Shown in pieces: positions 1 through 8,433 of a DNA stretch of 64,000 nucleotides. The notes below the pieces were generated by a model. It was not told the origin of the DNA. It worked only from the letters and a program-made list of their open reading frames with translations, and made no database searches. How positions within the stretch are numbered: the first letter of the stretch is position 1; each line of letters opens with the position of its first letter. The translations under genes and the position numbers were made by a program. Source of the stretch: an uncultured Lachnospiraceae bacterium (lineage in GTDB: Bacteria > Bacillota > Clostridia > Lachnospirales > Lachnospiraceae); the NCBI GenBank assembly GCA_902793335.1, contig CADBCZ010000002.1, positions 51,337-115,336 of the forward strand, in the 5' to 3' direction.

Positions 1-1
1 T

Positions 2-1027
2 GGTTTTAAGAATATATTATATACCTTCCATTTCTATTCGGGTTCTCATTATGAAGATAAAATGAATAAAGTAAAAAAAGCAATACAGGATGGAACTCCG
101 TTGTTTGTTACGGAATTTGGAATCTGTGATGCATCCGGTAATGGTAACTACGATACAGCTAATGCGGATGAATGGATAAAACTGTTTGATGAAAATAGTG
201 TCAGCTACTGTTGTTGGAGTTTGTGTAATAAGGACGAATCGGCATCTTATCTAAAGTCTTCATGCAGCAAAACGGAAGGCGGATGGATTGAAGAGGATTT
301 GTCGACAACCGGAATTTGGTTAGTAAATACATATCGTGCCCATCAGGATGCTGAGGAAACTGGTCAGCAACCGCCTGCCGGAGAGACAGAGGAGCCAAGT
401 CAGCAACCACCTGCCGGAGAGACAGAAGAACCAAGTCAACAAATCCCGGGAGAAGGAGTGGTAGAAAAAATAAATAATGAAACATATCAGTCTGTCAAGG
501 CAACAAATATGCAGTTGTCAGCTGACTTAAACGGAGTAACAGATGTTGAGATTTCAGATACTTATCAATTAGCTGTCAAAAAAACGATGTCAATAAAGGT
601 AGCATTTAGTCCTAAAGAAGCCGTTGAAGAAAGTATCACGATATCAACCTCTGCACCTGAAGTAGTAGAGGTGAACGGTAATACAATAAAGGGGTTAAAA
701 GCCGGAACAGCAAAGATTACGGTGGTTTCTGCAAATGGTATTACCCACACCTTTAATGTAAAGGTTATGAATGCGCCGGTTAAAAAATTGAGGATTAAGG
801 CATCTAAAAAAACGGTTAAAGTTGGCAAAAAGCTTAAACTAAAAGCGGTTATCAAAAATAAAAAAGCAAGTAAAAAAGTTTTCTGGAAATCGTCAAATGA
901 AGAAATTGCAACAGTAAACCAGAAAGGAATTATTAAAGCTGTTAAGAAGGGTAAAGTGAAGATAACTGCTATTGCGCTTGATGGAAGCGGAAAGAAAGCA
1001 TCACTTGTAATAAAGGTAAAGAAATAA
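2..1027 (+). CDS. GH5-family endoglucanase, C-terminal part (5' end outside window)
   Basis: The reading frame is open from the window edge, so the start lies upstream; 341 residues are visible. Near the edge the motif YTFHFYSGSH resembles the conserved His-containing strand of GH5 cellulases, and VTEFG about 30 residues later matches the strand carrying the catalytic nucleophile Glu. The catalytic part ends with a WSLCNKDESAS stretch typical of the last barrel strand. A Pro/Glu/Gln linker follows, with a 13-residue unit (PPAGETEEPSQQ-like) in two full copies, then a Lys-rich Big_2-like Ig domain at about residues 170-341. The protein is probably secreted and acts on beta-glucans; the signal peptide is not in the window. 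The next gene starts about 20 bases downstream but is functionally unrelated. Family call is firm, substrate is inferred. Confidence 0.85.
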   Translation, partial: GFKNILYTFHFYSGSHYEDKMNKVKKAIQDGTPLFVTEFGICDASGNGNYDTANADEWIKLFDENSVSYCCWSLCNKDESASYLKSSCSKTEGGWIEEDLSTTGIWLVNTYRAHQDAEETGQQPPAGETEEPSQQPPAGETEEPSQQIPGEGVVEKINNETYQSVKATNMQLSADLNGVTDVEISDTYQLAVKKTMSIKVAFSPKEAVEESITISTSAPEVVEVNGNTIKGLKAGTAKITVVSANGITHTFNVKVMNAPVKKLRIKASKKTVKVGKKLKLKAVIKNKKASKKVFWKSSNEEIATVNQKGIIKAVKKGKVKITAIALDGSGKKASLVIKVKK

Positions 1028-1048
1028 AAAGTGACAGAGAGTGGAAAA

Positions 1049-1729
1049 ATGAAGAAAATTCATATAATAGAAGATGACAAGGGAATACGAGAGGAACTTT
1101 CAATTCTTTTAGAGAATGCCGGTTATTCGGTGATAGTAATGGACATTTTTGAAAATGCTTCTGAACAGATTCTGGCTGAAAAACCGGACATGGTTCTACT
1201 TGACATTAATCTGCCTTTCAAAAATGGTAAGGATATATTAAAAGAGATAAGAAGGTCATCTCAGATTCCGGTAATCATGGTGACGAGCAGTGATGCTGAG
1301 CGGGATGAAATCATTTCCATGGGCTATGGAGCGGATGATTATATTACTAAGCCATATAATCCAACACTGTTGCTTCTGAGGATTGGAAATATATTCAAAA
1401 GGATGGGAGCAGGAGCTTCTTTAGAGACAGCACATCTTGGGAATGTAGTGATAGATTTTCGCAGAAGTATTATATCGGATGAGGGTGGAAATGAGACTGT
1501 TCTTACTAAAAATGAAATGCTGATCCTTTCGCATTTATATAGTCATCTCGATTCAATTGTCAGCCGTGATGAGCTTATGACTGATCTATGGAACAACAGT
1601 GAGTACCTGAATGATAATGCACTTACTGTTAATATCAGTCGTCTACGTGCGAAGCTCGCAGATGCCGGTCTTACTGACCCTATCGAGACTCGTAAGGGCC
1701 AGGGTTATATTCTCACCAAAGGAAAGTAG
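1049..1729 (+). CDS. OmpR-family response regulator, BceR-like
   Basis: 226 residues. An N-terminal receiver domain has the acidic pair in IIEDD, the phospho-acceptor Asp in LLDINLP, the Thr/Ser in VTSSD and the Lys in YITKPYNP. A C-terminal winged helix (about 130-226) ends with the usual ETRKGQGY signature. The frame also allows a GTG at 1031, but the ATG at 1049 gives the canonical MKKIHIIEDD start, so I use that. It is followed within 10 bases by a sensor kinase lacking a large extracellular domain, then by a BceAB-type transporter. That order is characteristic of peptide-antibiotic sensing and detoxification modules, in which the regulator activates the transporter promoter. A matching operator lies at 2787-2808. 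Confidence 0.92.
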   Translation: MKKIHIIEDDKGIREELSILLENAGYSVIVMDIFENASEQILAEKPDMVLLDINLPFKNGKDILKEIRRSSQIPVIMVTSSDAERDEIISMGYGADDYITKPYNPTLLLLRIGNIFKRMGAGASLETAHLGNVVIDFRRSIISDEGGNETVLTKNEMLILSHLYSHLDSIVSRDELMTDLWNNSEYLNDNALTVNISRLRAKLADAGLTDPIETRKGQGYILTKGK

Positions 1730-1739
1730 GTTAAATTCA

Positions 1740-2804
1740 GTGAATCCCAAAAGTTATATATGTGATAAGAAAACAGATATATTTCTCTCAATTTTCCTTG
1801 TGTTAGTTACTGTATGGCTGCTTGTTATATTTAAGGTTAATTCCGCGGTGACCATATTGATAATAGGACTTATGATTGTAGTTGAGATTATAAGATTCAT
1901 CCTCGATTACAGACGTAGAGTTGCTTTTTATTTGTCTCTCCTGACAAATGTAGAGCGCCTTGATCAGGCATATCTTGTTCTTGAAACTATGGAACGTCCT
2001 GAATTTCTCGAGGGTCGGTTATTGTATGATATACTTTATAATATCAATAAATCTATGGTTGAAAATGTAAACAGCTATTCAATTAAGAATAAAGATTTCA
2101 GAGAGTATATCGAGCTATGGATTCATGAGGTCAAGCTGCCACTTTCTTCGATAAGTCTGAAGCTTCATAACCTGATAGATGCAGAATCGAAAAGAAATTC
2201 AGCCAACATAGAATTATATAAGAAGCTCCAGTCAGAGGTTCGTCGTATCGAAAGCTTTGTAGATCAGGTGCTTTATTATTCTCGATCTGAAAATGCCGAG
2301 AAGGATTATCATATTACGGAGACTGAGCTTTCAAAGATCATTCATGATGTTGCAATGGATAACAGGGAAACCATTCAGGAAAATGGAATCGATCTCAGGA
2401 TAGAACATATAGAAAATGTTGTTCTAAATACAGATCAGAAATGGTTTTCATTTATAATAGGCCAGCTGATAAGTAATAGCATAAAGTATAAGAAGGACGT
2501 GGGCGAATCTTATGTCAGAATCTATGCTGATACTGAAGGATACATTACCAAGATTTCGGTTGAGGATAATGGTATCGGTATACCAGAGAGTGACAGGAAG
2601 CGTGTATTTGAAAAGTCATTTACGGGAGCAAATGGAATAGGGCATGCCAAGTCAACCGGAATGGGACTTTATATCGTTAAGACTCTTTGTGATAAGCTGG
2701 GACACCGGATATATGTCGAGTCTGAGTTCGGGGAGTGGACAAGGTTTACTATTGAAGTTAAAAAAAATGATTATTTTGGAGTTGTTAACATTACAAATTT
2801 GTAA
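1740..2804 (+). CDS. Intramembrane-sensing histidine kinase, BceS-like
   Basis: 354 residues from GTG 1740, which is preceded by an AAAGTAGG ribosome site. The open frame extends further 5' but overlaps the regulator gene. Two N-terminal membrane segments (about residues 12-30 and 37-55) are joined by only a few residues, so there is no sizeable external sensor. This is typical of Bce-type kinases, which sense flux through their partner permease. The phospho-acceptor His is in LWIHEVKLPLSS. The ATPase domain shows the N box (ISNSIKYK), DNGIGIP and a G box (TGMGLYIVK). The stop codon lies inside the palindromic operator of the downstream transporter genes. Confidence 0.92.
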   Translation: MNPKSYICDKKTDIFLSIFLVLVTVWLLVIFKVNSAVTILIIGLMIVVEIIRFILDYRRRVAFYLSLLTNVERLDQAYLVLETMERPEFLEGRLLYDILYNINKSMVENVNSYSIKNKDFREYIELWIHEVKLPLSSISLKLHNLIDAESKRNSANIELYKKLQSEVRRIESFVDQVLYYSRSENAEKDYHITETELSKIIHDVAMDNRETIQENGIDLRIEHIENVVLNTDQKWFSFIIGQLISNSIKYKKDVGESYVRIYADTEGYITKISVEDNGIGIPESDRKRVFEKSFTGANGIGHAKSTGMGLYIVKTLCDKLGHRIYVESEFGEWTRFTIEVKKNDYFGVVNITNL

Positions 2805-2808
2805 TGTT
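2787..2808. promoter_or_regulatory. BceR-type operator, 22-bp perfect palindrome
   Basis: These 22 bases are their own reverse complement. The centre (2791-2804) reads TTACA-AATT-TGTAA, which fits the consensus I recall for BceR-like regulators, TNACA-N4-TGTAA. It overlaps the kinase stop codon and ends about 17 bases before a plausible -35, the position expected for an activator. The likely ligand is the regulator encoded at 1049-1729. Confidence 0.8.
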
Positions 2809-2824
2809 TAGTAATATTAGAAAA

Positions 2825-2853
2825 ACGACAGTTCTCTTCAACGGGTGTAATAT
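2825..2853 (+). promoter_or_regulatory. Promoter of the bceAB-like transporter genes
   Basis: A weak -35 (ACGACA, 2825-2830) is followed by a 17-base spacer and a -10 TAATAT (2848-2853). The poor -35 next to an upstream palindrome fits an activator-dependent promoter. The transporter ATG at 2894 has an AAGGAGGT ribosome site. Confidence 0.55.
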
Positions 2854-2893
2854 TCAGACATAAGATTAATACACCTAATGAAGGAGGTAAAAA

Positions 2894-3661
2894 ATGGAAG
2901 AAATTCTCAGAATAGAAAATATCGAAAAATATTATGGTAGCAGGTCATCTCTTACCAAGGCATTGGATTTGGTTTCATTTTCAGTTGATAAGGGTGAGTT
3001 TGTTGCGATTATGGGTGCCAGTGGAAGCGGTAAGACAACACTGCTCAACTGTATTTCAACTATTGATAAGGTCACATCAGGACACATATTTATTGGTGGA
3101 GAAGATATCACAAAGCTCAAGGGTAATGATCTCAACAGATTTAGACGTGAGGAGCTTGGATTCATTTTTCAGGACTTTAATCTCCTCGATACTATGACTG
3201 CGTATGAAAACATTGCACTTGCGCTTTCAATCAAAGGAGTAGGTGTAGCCGGGATTGATAGTAAAATCAAAGAAACTGCAAATTCACTCGGTATAGAAGA
3301 AGTATTAAATAAATATCCATACCAGATGAGTGGCGGTCAGAAGCAGAGAGTCGCAGCGGCTCGCGCTATCATAACAGAGCCAAAGCTTGTTCTTGCAGAT
3401 GAGCCTACAGGAGCTCTTGATTCAAGGTCTTCGAAGATGCTTCTTGAGAGCTTCAAGTTCATGAATGAATCAATTCCTGCCACAATTCTAATGGTAACAC
3501 ACGATGCTTTTACAGCGTCATATGCAAAACGCGTTATATTTATCAAGGATGGAAAGATTTTCAACGAGATCATTCGCGCGGATAAATCAAGAAAAGAATT
3601 CTTTAATGAGATCTTAGATGTAATCTCTCTTTTAGGAGGTGACGCCAGTGATGCTCTTTAA
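2894..3661 (+). CDS. Peptide-detoxification ABC transporter ATPase, BceA-like
   Basis: 255 residues, the usual size of a MacB/BceA-type ATPase. Walker A is GASGSGKTT (about residues 41-49), the Q-loop is FIFQDFN, the signature is MSGGQKQRVAAARA, Walker B with the catalytic Glu is LVLADEPTGALD, and the switch His lies in VTHDA. It energises the FtsX-like permease encoded immediately downstream, with which it overlaps by about 10 bases. A strong AAGGAGGT ribosome site precedes the ATG, and the gene has its own BceR-type operator and promoter. The likely role is resistance to bacitracin-like or other cell-envelope-active peptides; the actual substrate cannot be read from sequence. Confidence 0.93.
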   Translation: MEEILRIENIEKYYGSRSSLTKALDLVSFSVDKGEFVAIMGASGSGKTTLLNCISTIDKVTSGHIFIGGEDITKLKGNDLNRFRREELGFIFQDFNLLDTMTAYENIALALSIKGVGVAGIDSKIKETANSLGIEEVLNKYPYQMSGGQKQRVAAARAIITEPKLVLADEPTGALDSRSSKMLLESFKFMNESIPATILMVTHDAFTASYAKRVIFIKDGKIFNEIIRADKSRKEFFNEILDVISLLGGDASDAL

Positions 3662-5675
3662 ATTAGCTCTTAAAAATATAAAGAAAAGTGTGAAGGATTA
3701 TTCTATTTACTTCTTCACACTTGTAATAGGCGTGATCATTTTCTATATATTCAACGCACTGGATACGCAGACTGCAATGTTGGATGTATCAAACTCAACC
3801 AGAGAGATAATGGTACTGATGAGTACATTTCTGGCAGGTGTCAGTGTATTTGTGGCAATAGTTCTAGGTGCACTGATTATTTATGCAAGTAACTTTCTTA
3901 TCAAAAGGCGAAAGAAAGAGTTCGGAGTCTATTTGACATTGGGGATGAGCAAACGGAGAATGTCAACTATTCTGCTTACTGAGACTCTTATCATAGGTAT
4001 TATATCGATGATTGTAGGTCTTGTACTGGGCATAATTCTTTCGCAGTTTATGAGCGTTGCTGTTGCAAACATGTTCGAAGCTGACATGAGCCGGTTCACG
4101 TTTGTTTTTTCGGCAAAGGCTGCAGTCAAAACCATTATATTTTTCGGAATAATGTATGTTATAGTGATGATATTTAATACGATAGCAGTCGGCAGATGTA
4201 AGCTTATCGATCTGCTCTATGCTGAAAAAAAGAATGAACAGCTGAAAGTCAGAAATCCAATACTTTGTCTTACTTTATTTATTATATCCTGTGTGGTTCT
4301 TGGAAGGGCATATTACCTTGTAACGGTGGAGTTGGGAGCTGATTTTTTTTCCAGAACGGATTTGATAAAAGTAATTATTATGGGATCTGTTTCCACATTC
4401 TTTATCTTCTGGTCGGTGTCGGGAAGTATTCTTTATATTGTGACAAGAATGAAGGGGTATTATTTTAAAAAGCTGAACAGTTTCACACTGAGACAGTTTA
4501 GCAGCAAGGCTAATACTATGGTTATGTCTATGACTGTGGTATGCCTGATGCTTTTTCTTACTATCGTTCTTCTGGGTACTGCTATAAGCCTGACACGATC
4601 TATGAATAAGAATATAAAGGATTTCCTTCCGAAGGATATTCAGATAGTTTCAAAGGTAAATATATCTGAAAAAGATGTAAAGACGGTTCTTTCTGAAAAT
4701 GGATTTGATATGAGTAAGCTTAAGGATGTTGCCGGATACAATATATATGATTCTGAGGGACTTACTATGGGAGAGGTTATGGGAGAATACATTCAATCTA
4801 CCCTTAACATGTATACATTTGTATCTGAAGACACTGAAGAACAGATAATGAGTCTCTCTGAATATAATGAGTTTGCGAAGACTTTCGGCAATGAGCAGCT
4901 TGCTATTGAGGATGATCAGTATGCAATAGTTTGTTCTCTGGATTCGGTTGTGAGAGCAAGAAATGAAGCACTGGCTACAGGAAGGACGATTAATTACAGG
5001 GGATTCGAACTGAAGCCGGCTTATAGTGAATGTCAGATTGGAGAGATTCAGCTCAGTACCAATAAAATAAATGAGGGTGTGATTATAGTTCCGGACCATG
5101 TTGTTGAGGGAGCTAAAATTATAGAAAACTCAATTGTAGCAGATTATGTTGCAGATACGCCTGAAGAAATAAATGAAATAGAATTATATGTTAAGGATTT
5201 TATAGAGTCAAAATTTCAGAGAGAGGATGTCCCTTTTGATGACTGGTATCTATTCTATACCACTAAGGAAGTTTCAAAGTCTGCTTCGATTGGGATTGGG
5301 GCTATAGCAACATTTGTAAGCTTATATGTAGGAGTAATATTTCTTATAGCCAGTGCTGCAATCCTTTCATTAAAGGAGTTGTCTGAATCAGCTGATAATA
5401 TTGAAAGATTTGCTGTGTTACGCAGAATTGGAACGGATGAGAAGATGATAGAAGCAGCACTCTTTAAACAGGTGGGTATGTTTTTCTTTTTCCCGATGCT
5501 GTTTGCGATAATCCATTCATTTTTTGGATTAAAGGCATCCAGTAAGATACTTGAAATATTCATTTCTGATGGTATGGGCCTTTCGATATTTGTGACGGCT
5601 GTGATTATAGTAGGTATTTATGGTGGTTACTTCATCATCACCTACATTACCAGCAAAAGAATCATCAAAGGTTAG
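3651..5675 (+). CDS. Peptide-detoxification ABC permease, BceB-like (FtsX family)
   Basis: 674 residues from ATG 3651, with GGAGGT 10 bases upstream; a GTG at 3648 is also possible. The layout is that of BceB permeases: a first membrane helix near residue 25, a group of helices to about residue 310, a large soluble region (about 315-535) presumed to be extracellular, and three C-terminal helices with FtsX-like character (ASAAILSLKELSES, then VLRRIGTDEKM). In Bce systems the permease both removes the peptide from its lipid target and signals to the kinase. The gene ends the operon and is followed by a strong terminator. Confidence 0.9.
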   Translation: MLFKLALKNIKKSVKDYSIYFFTLVIGVIIFYIFNALDTQTAMLDVSNSTREIMVLMSTFLAGVSVFVAIVLGALIIYASNFLIKRRKKEFGVYLTLGMSKRRMSTILLTETLIIGIISMIVGLVLGIILSQFMSVAVANMFEADMSRFTFVFSAKAAVKTIIFFGIMYVIVMIFNTIAVGRCKLIDLLYAEKKNEQLKVRNPILCLTLFIISCVVLGRAYYLVTVELGADFFSRTDLIKVIIMGSVSTFFIFWSVSGSILYIVTRMKGYYFKKLNSFTLRQFSSKANTMVMSMTVVCLMLFLTIVLLGTAISLTRSMNKNIKDFLPKDIQIVSKVNISEKDVKTVLSENGFDMSKLKDVAGYNIYDSEGLTMGEVMGEYIQSTLNMYTFVSEDTEEQIMSLSEYNEFAKTFGNEQLAIEDDQYAIVCSLDSVVRARNEALATGRTINYRGFELKPAYSECQIGEIQLSTNKINEGVIIVPDHVVEGAKIIENSIVADYVADTPEEINEIELYVKDFIESKFQREDVPFDDWYLFYTTKEVSKSASIGIGAIATFVSLYVGVIFLIASAAILSLKELSESADNIERFAVLRRIGTDEKMIEAALFKQVGMFFFFPMLFAIIHSFFGLKASSKILEIFISDGMGLSIFVTAVIIVGIYGGYFIITYITSKRIIKG

Positions 5676-5747
5676 TTCAATTTATGCTGTGTATTGCATA
5701 AATAGAATATGAAAAAAGTTTCGTAAAAAGATGAATAAATAGTCTTG

Positions 5748-5775
5748 ACCTGGCCCCCCTGGGCCGGGTTTATTA
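5748..5775 (+). terminator. Intrinsic terminator after the Bce-like operon
   Basis: A 9-bp GC-rich stem (ACCTGGCCC paired with GGGCCGGGT, one G-U) with a CCCT loop is followed by TTATTATT. Confidence 0.8.
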
Positions 5776-5807
5776 TTCCTTCAAATATAAAACAGGAGGA
5801 ATAATAA

Positions 5808-5885
5808 ATGAATGATCTAAGTCTGCTAACATGGAAAGAAATAAAGGAAATTTGTTCCCCTTGGAATGTCTGTCGATATTTATAG
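5808..5885 (+). CDS. Possible 25-residue ORF or 5' gene remnant
   Basis: An AGGAGG ribosome site 8 bases before ATG 5808 opens a frame that stops after 25 codons (MNDLSLLTWKEIKEIC...). The good start signal and abrupt stop suggest the 5' end of a gene whose remainder has been lost; phage-like coding sequence on the same strand follows at 5919. No homology is recognised. Confidence 0.3.
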   Translation: MNDLSLLTWKEIKEICSPWNVCRYL

Positions 5886-5918
5886 GTATAGGTTCATATT
5901 TTGGATTGAGTGAAATGA

Positions 5919-6143
5919 GGAAGTTCCCGTCAGGGGTGCTCCTCATTTTCTGTTTCAAAAAAGTGGCTGGAGAAGTTATCGGCATATAAGAATATACCTC
6001 GGCTTACCGTGAAATATTTCTCCACGGATACTCCTCAGTACAAAACTGCGCAGATGTACATAGATGGTTTCAAAGCCAAGCTGGAGCATGATACTTCTTA
6101 TAAGGGGTTGTGGACTGTGAATTTTACGCTGAATGAGTTCTAA
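5919..6143 (+). pseudogene. C-terminal remnant of an unidentified, possibly phage tail-related gene
   Basis: About 74 codons are open after an in-frame TGA at 5916 and run to a TAA at 6141. There is no start codon with a ribosome site. The C-terminus (LTVKYFSTDTPQYKTAQMY, then KGLWTVNFTLNEF) recalls small tail-associated proteins of Firmicutes phages that end in a similar W-x-V-x-F-x-L strand. The match is by impression only. The fragment lies between a housekeeping operon and mobile-element remnants, which suits prophage debris. Confidence 0.4.
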
Positions 6144-6262
6144 ACGGAGCAACTTTATGTAGAATAATAAATCAGTCATCGGCTATAATGAGAAATGTGC
6201 CATGTGCCGATATTGGATATGTGGTATGAAATTATATTTCAGTATTCAGGACTAAAAAAGAT

Positions 6263-7039
6263 ATGAACGGTAAAAAAAAGAAAAAGAAGTCAGTAAAGAA
6301 TATAAATCCTTCCAAGAATAATAGTAAAGCTCAAATAAAAGAGGGGAAAAACTATTTGGAAGAAGAAGCAAAGTATTGGTCGAAAGATTATACTAATGAA
6401 CATATACGTGAGCAAATAAAGGAAAATAGCCAGATGTTTAGTTTGATAATAGGGATACTGGCATTTGCACTATTTATAATATTGCTGAGTTTTTTCATAG
6501 CGTATATAAAAAAAGCACCGGATAACCGAGTATGGGGGTTGGTTATAGGAATACCTTTAATGGTTATTGCAGGTGTAGGAATTCACGAGGCTGACTCATT
6601 ATGTATGATAAAACATATCTGGCCTGCCTGCAGTGGAAGAAGGTTAAATGCGCGAGAGATAGATGTACTGGTAAATGCTCCTGATACGATTTGGTTCGGA
6701 GAGTTAGGGGTTTTTGCAACTACCGAGGCTCTGATTGGAATTTATAAAGGTATAACGGTAGTAGAATATGAAGATATAGCTCGCATGGGTATAAAGGTAA
6801 GGCATCATATGAAAAAAACCACAAACGGCTCTTTGCGTGGAAGAATGAGTGCTGGACGGGCAATGTATTATGCACTGACAGATCATTATGACGAATGGGA
6901 TACTTATTATATTGTTGTTTGGATGAAAAATTACCGAAGATTCATACTGACGGAAGTGCAACGAAATGATTGTGAATCATTGATTCCGATTATTAAAGAA
7001 AGGTGCAGCAATGCAGAGTCAATATTGAAAGGAATATAA
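6263..7039 (+). CDS. Unknown membrane protein, 258 aa
   Basis: I do not recognise the family. The first 35 residues are extremely Lys/Asn-rich and probably cytosolic. Two strong membrane helices follow at about 58-80 and 89-106. The remaining 150 residues form a soluble domain with an aromatic-rich end (YDEWDTYYIVVWMKNYRRF) that could be a PH-like beta domain. The start is the first ATG after a stop; no strong Shine-Dalgarno is seen. The next gene begins 3 bases downstream, so the two are probably cotranscribed. Both lie just left of an integrase fragment and may be accessory genes. Confidence 0.65.
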   Translation: MNGKKKKKKSVKNINPSKNNSKAQIKEGKNYLEEEAKYWSKDYTNEHIREQIKENSQMFSLIIGILAFALFIILLSFFIAYIKKAPDNRVWGLVIGIPLMVIAGVGIHEADSLCMIKHIWPACSGRRLNAREIDVLVNAPDTIWFGELGVFATTEALIGIYKGITVVEYEDIARMGIKVRHHMKKTTNGSLRGRMSAGRAMYYALTDHYDEWDTYYIVVWMKNYRRFILTEVQRNDCESLIPIIKERCSNAESILKGI

Positions 7040-7042
7040 AAT

Positions 7043-7675
7043 ATGTCATTTTTTAGCAAATTGTTTAATACGGAAAAAGAAGAAAATAATGCTTTAACCA
7101 AAGAACAGAAGCAGATTGAAAAGAAGCTAAAAAAGCTAAATCATATGAAATATGATGACAAGAAAACATTATCTGCTGTTCGGATTGAAAATCCATATTT
7201 TGGAAATGGATTTTTAGTTAAGGATACAAGTTCGAAAGATGTATGTTACATAGATATACTAGGTGGGTTTAATAATCATTCTTTCGGCGATAAACCGGAT
7301 GCTTCCTATAACTTGTACGAATTTAATGTGCGAGAAGATAATATAGATTATGTCCTTGCTTCCGTGGAGAGTATTTATAAAAAGTCCGATTCGATAATGG
7401 AAGAATGTTATGACGAAATTTATAAACAGATTACTACGTTTTTTGAGGATAATAGTGGCAGTGATTGGGATATTCGTTTAAAGAATGAATTTAGTTTAGA
7501 TTATTTAAAAGAGAATTGGTATGTCGAGGGGCTGTCTATTAATGATGATTGTATAGAAATATCTATTGGTATAAAGGCTGCAGAAAATCCGGAACATGAT
7601 GGTTTTTATAATGTAAGTATATTTGTTGACTATAGTACGCAGGAACCGGATGTTTCGTTTAATGTTGTATGGTAA
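7043..7675 (+). CDS. Unknown soluble acidic protein, 210 aa
   Basis: No family recognised. The N-terminus is Lys/Glu-rich and likely helical (residues 8-35). The rest is acidic and rich in aromatic residues and beta propensity, ending in FVDYSTQEPDVSFNVVW. It starts 3 bases after the upstream membrane protein stop with a GGA-type ribosome site overlapping that stop, so the pair looks like a two-gene operon. The small acidic composition is reminiscent of immunity-type proteins, but there is no toxin to pair it with and I do not claim that role. Confidence 0.6.
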   Translation: MSFFSKLFNTEKEENNALTKEQKQIEKKLKKLNHMKYDDKKTLSAVRIENPYFGNGFLVKDTSSKDVCYIDILGGFNNHSFGDKPDASYNLYEFNVREDNIDYVLASVESIYKKSDSIMEECYDEIYKQITTFFEDNSGSDWDIRLKNEFSLDYLKENWYVEGLSINDDCIEISIGIKAAENPEHDGFYNVSIFVDYSTQEPDVSFNVVW

Positions 7676-7678
7676 AAT

Positions 7679-8332
7679 CGGTTCCTTTTTTCATGCCGTG
7701 AGGAGGTGATGGTTTGTATCCTTTTCCATACCGGGATGAGAATTTCGGAGTTCTGTGGACTTACCTTAAAAGATATCGACCTTAAGAATAAGACAGTAAA
7801 CATTGACCATCAACTCCAGAGAACTTCCGCTATGGAATATGTCATTCAGTCCACCAAGACCAATGCCGGAACGAGAGTGCTGCCGATAACGGATGATGTG
7901 GCGGATATGTTCAGAGCAATCATTGAGGATAGAATACCACCGAAGGTTGAGAAGGTAATTGACGGATATACAGGATTTCTTTTCTACGATGAGGATGATA
8001 TGCCACTTGTGGCTATGCATTGGCAGCATCGATTCAATCATATGGTTGGCAGGTACAATGATATTTATAAGGTACAGATGCCGAACATAACACCTCATGT
8101 ATGTAGACATACCTACTGTAGCAATCAAGCGAAAGCTGGGATGAATCCTAAAACACTTCAATACCTTATGGGACATTCAGATATTTCAGTAACTATAAAT
8201 GTGTACACGCATTTTGGATTTGATGATGCAGAAGAAGAACTCAAGCGAATGGAAGAGTTCAGAAAGGCACAGGCAGAGGTTGAAAAGAAGAATGAGAAAC
8301 CGATGACAAAGAGGATGTTTAAGGCAATATAG
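7679..8332 (+). pseudogene. Tyrosine recombinase (integrase), N-terminally truncated
   Basis: The catalytic domain of a Tn916-type integrase is intact: HTGMRISEFCGLT carries the first catalytic Arg, HVCRHTYCSNQ the H-x-x-R box, LMGHSDISVT the second His, and VYTHFG the nucleophilic Tyr. The core-binding and arm-binding N-terminal domains (about 150-200 residues) are missing. The frame runs back only to the stop of the preceding gene at 7675, so the junction lies at about 7676-7690. A GTG at 7706 with AGGAGG just upstream could give a 208-residue product, but without the N-terminal domains it is unlikely to be functional. A second, even shorter integrase tail ending in the same MFKAI peptide lies at 27384-27542. 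Confidence 0.85.
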
Positions 8333-8347
8333 TATAAAAAGAGGGGG

Positions 8348-8378
8348 CGCTCTGACTTATGGCTGGAGCGTTTTTTTT
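8348..8378 (+). terminator. Terminator after the integrase fragment
   Basis: A short CGCTC/GAGCG stem with a 13-base loop is followed by eight T residues. Confidence 0.55.
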
Positions 8379-8433
8379 CTATAGAAAAAATGTCAATGAG
8401 CCGATATAATTTAGTAAAGAAGGAGTTGATAGT

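Noticed and set aside
4650-5099. 149-codon minus-strand frame inside the BceB-like gene
   Set aside because: It is a shadow of the permease coding strand with no start signal.
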